Shown here: one piece after another, positions 58,501-64,000 of the stretch
Position numbering within the stretch: the stretch's first letter is position 1
Layout: each line of letters starts with the position of its first letter
NCBI GenBank assembly: GCA_021229015.1
Contig: CM037788.1
Span: forward strand, 37,348,024-37,412,023
DNA: 64,000 nt
Reading direction: 5' to 3'
From: Solen grandis
Lineage: Eukaryota; Mollusca; Bivalvia; Adapedonta; Solenidae
The notes under the pieces: model-generated
What the model saw: the letters and a program-made list of their open reading frames with translations, nothing else
The model's database searches: none
What the model was told of the DNA's origin: nothing
Made by a program: the position numbers and the translations under genes

Positions 58501-61500
58501 TCACGGTCCCCTACAGGTTGAAGACCTGTACTGACAAGTCTTAAGATTGTCATCCCATTTCAAGTTCACAGGACAGTCTCGTTTGTAAATCCCACTCACT
58601 GCGCATGTCATGAAATAATGACATCCGGCACAAGACTGGTAATCCCCTTCCGGTCTGGTGGCACAATCAGATAGTTTCGATATGCATCCGGCTGAAATTG
58701 AAAGTTATTTTTACCATTCAATTACGCGCAAAATGCAAACGCCGCTAAAATAAACACTGTTACGAGGGTTGAGACTAGCACAATAACTTGAAAAGTAACA
58801 AACGATGAAAGCATTTGTACATATAGTATAAAATAAGGTAAAAATATTTACAAATATGAGTCGGAAATGGATAAATAGAAATGGATATTAAGCGTTTCAT
58901 TGAAAATTCGTTCTCTTTTTAAATGAATGGCGTTGCCTAAAAACATTTGGATCAACCCTCGTAACTAATCTTTATTTTCTTTGTGCACAGCACATTAGGG
59001 TAGTTCCGGAACTGGTTGTCACAGTGTCCGTATCACAAATAGGTGACTAGGTGGGGTATCATGTCATTTGTCTTCGACGTGATATCGCATTGAGAAAGCA
59101 CTATATCAACGACTACGGTCGATGAATTCAAACAGAGAACAAAGTTTGGGCTTTTTTTACATATAAATGCATAATTTTACAATGTTTTATACGCATTTCA
59201 TGACTATGCAGAATAGTCATAGAATTAAACCTATATACCGTATAGCGGGTTATTTCTGCGGATGTAATATTCTGCGGTTTTTTTGCCATAAAAATTGTTG
59301 TTGTTTTTTCTTCGGATTATTTTTATGCGATATCTGCCCAAGGAAGAATTTATTTGTGCTTTTGCTTACCTTGCTATTTAAAGCAAACATATTTAAATCT
59401 CTATTTCTAAGTATTACACCAAAGGAAGATCATACCATATTGCATCTGTGACTCTATATTCTATATATTCTACCGTGAACCATACATACGAAAATATGCG
59501 TGCACAGTTTGCATTGTTTAGCATGTAATTAAGACCCCGAGGGCGTAGAAATTTCTCCCCGTCCCTTGGTGAATACGTTGTGTGTCATTGATAAGAGAAA
59601 GATTACAATGAAATTTGGTCAAACTGTCAATATTTTTACTCTTTGTTATTTTCACCCATTTCCTGTAATTACAAACCATTAAAAAAAATTTAGTGAAAAC
59701 GACATTGACTGGTTGTGTTTAATGCAAGCGGTAATAAACTCTTGTTGATAATTAAAATACCGTCACAGCGTATTTTATGTAGATCAGTATCTAATGATAT
59801 GAAGGGGTCTGAAGTTTAATCCTGCGAATGTTTTTTCTACGGTTAGTTAATTTCCACGGATTTCATTTCATCATGCGTGTTACTATTGACTGACCTATTG
59901 TTAAACTGACCAGACAGGATACATGCATTTCACTGAAAGCTAAGTTTTTTTTTGTTGTTTTTTTTGTTTTTTTTTTAAATGAATCTGTTCCTACACTCTC
60001 TCTTTGTTTACGTCGATTAAGAAATAAAGGTTTTTGCAACTTTAACTTATTCCCCTCAATGGTTTCTAGGTTGGACCAATACTTTGCGCCTGGGATGGCA
60101 ATAAAAACCCACAACATTTAAATAATCCACATTTCTGAACGTTATCACTGGACCACAACAAACCTGTAATCTCTCGCATTCTCCTTTATCTCCGCGCGCT
60201 CTCTCTCTCTCTCTCTCTCTCTATAGTGCCGTGATCCAGTGGCAACATTCCTGACTATGGATCCGAAGGTTGTGGGTTCGAATCACGCAAGGAAAAATGA
60301 GTTTTCATGACCTTTTCAGGCGCAAAGTACTAATCAAACACAGGAACCGTTGAGAGGTTTAATTTCCCAATCGTCTCTCTCAAGTCAGGGGAGACTACTG
60401 TGAAAGAGATTGCCAGACAGGTGGATACTTACTTGTATAGAGATTTCCTCCAGTACTCACAACGGGAACACCCGGTCTAGTAGGGATAGGTATGAATACT
60501 GAAATACAATTTATGTACAATGTATTAAAATAAAATATTTATATTTGTAGAGGAATCTGGTCAAGTATTAAAATCATGCTTAAGTACAATTTCATTTTCC
60601 AGAAAACTTAAAACTACCAAATTCTGTATCGACAAAAAAATATTTTTTTTTATACAAAAAGACCATCATCTGTAAAACAGAGTAATTATAACATACATAA
60701 AGAATAAGGACATTCCAGGCTCGAATTCCACCAGCAATACTTAGCGCTAATTAGTATTTAAATTCTTAAACTGGGTAGAAACACCTTATAAGAAACAATA
60801 ATTGTAAAGAAATGAAAAATTTGGTCATTTTTATTATAGACACAATGGCTTAATTCACCAAATCCTTTTAGACACAGGCTCAAGATGTGCCCATTTTCAA
60901 AGCGATGTTTTTGCCTATATTTATTAACATTTCGCTATTTTTATACGCAAAGGCACCTTTGTTGTGTCTCTGAATTTTTAACTCTTAAAGCAACTCGTTT
61001 ATAATTGAACTTTTTTTTTTTCTTTTCTCAATCGTTAATGTTGGTGAATTCGTTGTTTCCTGACAAAGATTATTTCAGCACAAGAAAAAGATATTTTTCA
61101 GAAACACATATAGAAGAATCCCGGTTAAATATAGGATACGGTATCCCCGAAGCAGGTGTTTGCTGTACCACATTACACATTCCGCAACATGGCGTCTTCA
61201 CCAGTTCTGGGTAGCCAATTCCTCGAAAGTTCAGCCGTAAATTGAGCGCGGAAATTGAATTTCTTAATATAGGTTTTATGATTCTAAATATAGGTCTTAT
61301 AACGTTCGTAACGCTATTGCCTGTGATGGAGAAACCATCTATTTTTTTTTACAATCACAGAATATTGCATCGGGCGACCATGCATCTGTAGATGGGTAAA
61401 TATAGTTTTAAATCAAATTCTTATTCACTGACCATCTGCGAACGAGCTGCTTAATGTCATTGTTTCAATGGCTCTCTCCAGATGTATTCAAAATGACTTA

Positions 61501-63891
61501 CAGACTGTCTGATACATTTTGATAATAGGTCATCGTTGGTTGACCTGGTTTATACAAACGAACAAATAGTTTTGTTTGTGATACTGTTTGTGAGTATTTG
61601 ATCTCGCCAAGACTATTTCAAGTTTTCGAGTTTTTATTCAAACCAGTATTTTTACATGGATTATCACTCTCGATGGTTCGGATAAAGGCGTATATGATCA
61701 TTATTGTTTGAGGAAACCGGAGCACCCGGAGAAAACCCATGAGTCTGGACAGGCAACCACAATACTCTCTTACTTGCAGGAATCGAACCCCGGACGCACT
61801 GGTGAGAATCGAAGTGGATTTTCACTGCCAAAGTCTGGAAGAATCTATACACACTTATGGAAGAGCTCATATAGCACGTATCAGTGTTCAGTACTACCGT
61901 AGCATGAACGCCACCCCCCCCCCCCCCGTTATTGTTTCATTAGAAAAAGTGTCAAAATTCATCGACTGAAGAAAAATGGTATAGACATATATCCCTTCCT
62001 TGGCACTGCGTATGAAAGAAAAAATCCGGTACTGATTGGCCCGTTCTCTGGATAATTTGACTGGGACGCTGTCTACAACTTTATATCGCAGTGAGGAAGC
62101 ACTATATATCAGTTTCACGTTGACAGAATTTCCTTTAACTGCTGGAGAAAGTCATAATGTGATATTTTTCATACCCGTCGGTGGTGGTTTATGTGTCGTA
62201 GTTGTCGTCGGCAATGTTGACGGCGGCGGCGTTGTTGACGGTAACGTTGGTGGCGTACTAACGTATGGTGTTGGTGGAACGTTTCTTAGGAGCCACGTAG
62301 TCTGAAAAATATAACGTTTTCATTCATAAGTTATTAACTATCCACCACTTTTACAATATTTCAGAAACTTGACTTTGCATCCCAGTTTGAGCACAAAATT
62401 ACCAACTTATAAAAAAATGCACGGATAAACATTATACGCATCATATTTATCAAATACAGTATACAATTTTAAAAAGCATTCTTAACATTCACGTCGAAGA
62501 CTTTGTCTTGTTAACACATACTCACTCCTCACACTTTTCACAGATACTCTTAACATTCACTATGTATATATCTCCTGCTCACATATTCAACATCATCAAT
62601 CACACTTTTCACAGATATTCATAACATTTACAACTTAAAATTGTTCTGCACACACAAATTCACCACGCTTTTCACAAATATTCACTACATTCACTTCTCA
62701 AACTTGTCATGCTCACAAGTTTCCCATATTTTCCAGTTACAACTCACACTTTCACAAATATTCACAGCATTCACTACTTTAGTTTGCCCTGCTCACGCAT
62801 GGGCACCATATACCCCATTCTCACACAAAGTTTCACAAATATTCGTGGCATTCACTACTCACACTTGTCCTTTTCACAGATGTAGTTCCGTACGTTGTCA
62901 CAGTTGTCGTCGTTCAGTTCCTTGTTCCAGAACTCCCCGCAGTGTTCCCCGTATCCTCCATTATCTGGCTGGCCTTTCTTCCATTGTCTATCAAACCATC
63001 ACAAAACTACATGTATACTGTATTATGTATGCTTGATATCTCTAGAAATCTACAGAAATATAAATAAGTTTTGCTGGAAGTTTCTGGTGACAGGGGATAT
63101 AAAGTTAGACATTTCTAGGGTTTATGGGCTTGTGGTTGTGGCCATATATTTATTTTGGATTTGTAACTGCATTATGGTAAATTTTACCTTTCTCGTAACA
63201 TTCCGGACATGTTTCATTAGGGAAATAGCCGAGATTTTTCGTTTTCGTATACGTCATAAGCGGACATCCCAAAGTAAGCAGAACATACAGCCAATCAGAA
63301 ATTGATTGCTTGTTCTGGTACTCTGCTTCGATTCGTGAAAGCTAGTACATGGTTATTATGCTGGGGCCATGACTTGAACATTAGTAGGTGGTAAAGTAAC
63401 TTACTTTGGTTACCGGTTAGATCAGTTATACTTAGTCTAGCTTTTACATTTCAGTCTATATGCGGTTACGGGTAACGCTATATTAGGCCTTCTCTAGCTA
63501 CAGTAAAATAATTAAAGTTGTCTTTTAACTTTTGACATTTCATATAGACAATGGTAGTGCAGGCGACGACAACATGAGGATGCTGATGTGTTTAGTTTGA
63601 CCAAGCCTGAGAGCAAAATCAATTTAATAACTGTAGCAGATTTTTTTTTACATCTTCAATTCAGCATACAACAAAGACAAATTACCCAAATTACATCAAC
63701 AACTTAAAAACGCACAGTTAACATGAAAATTAACTTTTTTTTTCGCGGATGAATACTTACAGTACGCGGGTGTCTAGTGACTTCCCGTCGATCCATTTAT
63801 AGTCCTTTGTATCCTTCCGCGGTAAGTTGTTCAAGCCGATCCACCACATAGAGATGCTGGGTCTTTTCGCGATTTCTTTCAGAATAAAGTC
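58501..63891 (-). CDS. C-type lectin plus chitin-binding type-2 protein, 5' part beyond window
   Basis: Minus-strand exons in reading order: 63761-63891, 62865-62987, about 62175-62284 (or to 62301), 60433-60498, 58501-58691, ending in TGA at 58501-58503. The first two give the C-terminal two thirds of a C-type lectin domain: WWIGLNN, KWIDG, the QPD motif in WKKGQPDNGG, EHCGEFWNKE, LNDDNC, NYICE. QPD is the galactose-type motif in characterised lectins; the real specificity is unknown. The next two exons are a Thr/Pro-rich linker (STTPPPSTLPTTTTT, then VFIPIPTRPGVPVV). The last is a chitin-binding type-2 domain (GCISKLSDC, DYQSCAGCHYFMTC, IYKRDCP) with the same cysteine spacing as genes A and B. 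The join into the linker exon is uncertain: phase works if acceptor CTAAG (exon top 62284) follows donor AA|gtgtgagt. Signal peptide and lectin N-terminus lie to the right of the window. Confidence 0.82.
59000..59130 (+). repeat. SINE 3' fragment
   Basis: The tail GACTAGGTGGGGTATCATGT and CGACGTGATATCGCATTGAG match the shared SINE tail. It lies in an intron of the lectin gene, antisense to it. Confidence 0.45.
59225..59345 (+). repeat. Dispersed repeat with ATAGCGGGTTATTTCTGCGG
   Basis: The phrases ACCGTATAGCGGGTTATTTC and TGCGG...TTTTTTGCCATAA look like an old dispersed repeat. Similar words occur at 54410-54480 (GTTATTTCTACGGGAGCAAT) and 59825-59860. The boundaries are not clear. Confidence 0.35.
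60010..60172 (-). repeat. SINE, reverse orientation, left arm of an inverted pair
   Basis: On the minus strand: TGGTCCAGTGATAACGTTC, TGTGGGTTTTTATTGCCATC and CAGGCGCAAAGTATTGGTC. Same family as 52300-52503. Confidence 0.55.
60199..60222 (+). repeat. (CT)n microsatellite
   Basis: Twelve CT units between the two inverted SINEs. Confidence 0.9.
60222..60385 (+). repeat. SINE, forward orientation, right arm of an inverted pair
   Basis: GTGCCGTGATCCAGTGGCAA (A box), GGTTGTGGGTTCGAATCACG (B box), ATGACCTTTTCAGGCGCAAA G. It lies about 50 bp from the inverted copy at 60010-60172, with a (CT)n tract between them. Confidence 0.65.
61690..61870 (-). repeat. SINE-like repeat, reverse orientation
   Basis: On the minus strand: CCGGGGTTCGATTCCTGCAA (B box), then a body with GGGTTTTCTCCGGGTGCTCC and GGTTTCCTC, a phrase typical of dispersed invertebrate SINE bodies. 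Confidence 0.5.
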
Positions 63892-64000
63892 CTATAGAAA
63901 AAAGTCCGTATACTATATAGGAATATATGTTGATTTTTCCAAGGTTGTATTTTAATTAACACATGGTAATTGAAAATATTTTAGGAGTGGTGGATTTAAG

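Larger units (their letters stand above)
58692..62174 (-). other. Introns of the lectin gene
   Basis: Two large introns split by the small exon 60433-60498. They hold SINE pieces at 59000, 60010, 60222 and 61690, a run of C at about 61914-61927, and an ATAGCGGG-type repeat. No further exon is recognised. Confidence 0.5.

Noticed and set aside
61005..61214. A 69-codon frame starting MNFFFFF
   Set aside because: It starts in a poly-T tract inside a lectin-gene intron; no domain and no splice support.
62641..63305. Two overlapping plus-strand frames of 131 and 136 codons
   Set aside because: They are antisense to the lectin exon at 62865-62987 and built partly on a CACA/TTCAC-rich degenerate repeat.
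1..64000. CRISPR arrays, operons or bacterial genes
   Set aside because: Gene structure, splice sites and SINEs are those of an animal nuclear genome; no direct-repeat and spacer pattern is present.

Overview
The window looks like nuclear DNA from a lophotrochozoan animal, most probably a bivalve mollusc. It is AT-rich, the coding parts are short exons with GT-AG splice sites, tRNA-derived SINEs, MITEs and microsatellites are dense, and the recognisable genes encode small secreted modular proteins (CCP/sushi, F5/8 type C discoidin, C-type lectin and type-2 chitin-binding domains). The taxon is inferred from gene and repeat style only; no species marker is present.

Layout. Positions 683-18537 and 18638-37296 are two near-identical copies of one ~18 kb segment, separated by exactly 100 N. 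The left copy degrades into single-base indels as it approaches the gap, and the right copy starts with poor sequence. I therefore read this as two contigs whose overlapping ends (or two haplotypes) were scaffolded in series, not as a real tandem duplication. The real segment carries a head-to-head pair of paralogous genes. The minus-strand gene has a signal peptide, CCP, discoidin domain, Thr/Pro linker and second CCP, and runs off the left edge of the window. The plus-strand gene has a signal peptide, a discoidin domain and a repetitive tail, 301 residues in all. The minus-strand gene is best read from the left copy (10 exons, 417-9905). The plus-strand gene is complete only in the right copy (30419-39863).

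Further right are two tandem plus-strand paralogs of 190 residues each (44239-47765 and 52249-57442), with signal peptide, six-cysteine CCP, Pro/Thr linker and chitin-binding type-2 domain. Between them lie a decayed LINE reverse transcriptase and a 2 kb element with terminal inverted repeats. At the right end is a minus-strand gene (58501 to beyond 63891) with a C-type lectin domain carrying a QPD motif, a Thr/Pro linker and the same kind of chitin-binding domain.

How the genes relate. All the module-to-module splice junctions I could resolve with confidence are phase 1, CCP domains are split by a phase 2 intron into exons of 85-88 and 119-122 bp, and discoidin domains are cut by phase 0 introns. 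The neighbourhood therefore looks like one exon-shuffling cluster of secreted glycan- or chitin-binding proteins. Such proteins act in the shell or periostracum matrix, in mucus or cuticle, or in humoral pattern recognition; the sequence alone does not choose between these. Every start that can be seen has an AGATAA (GATA-type) motif within about 100 bp upstream, which hints at shared control.
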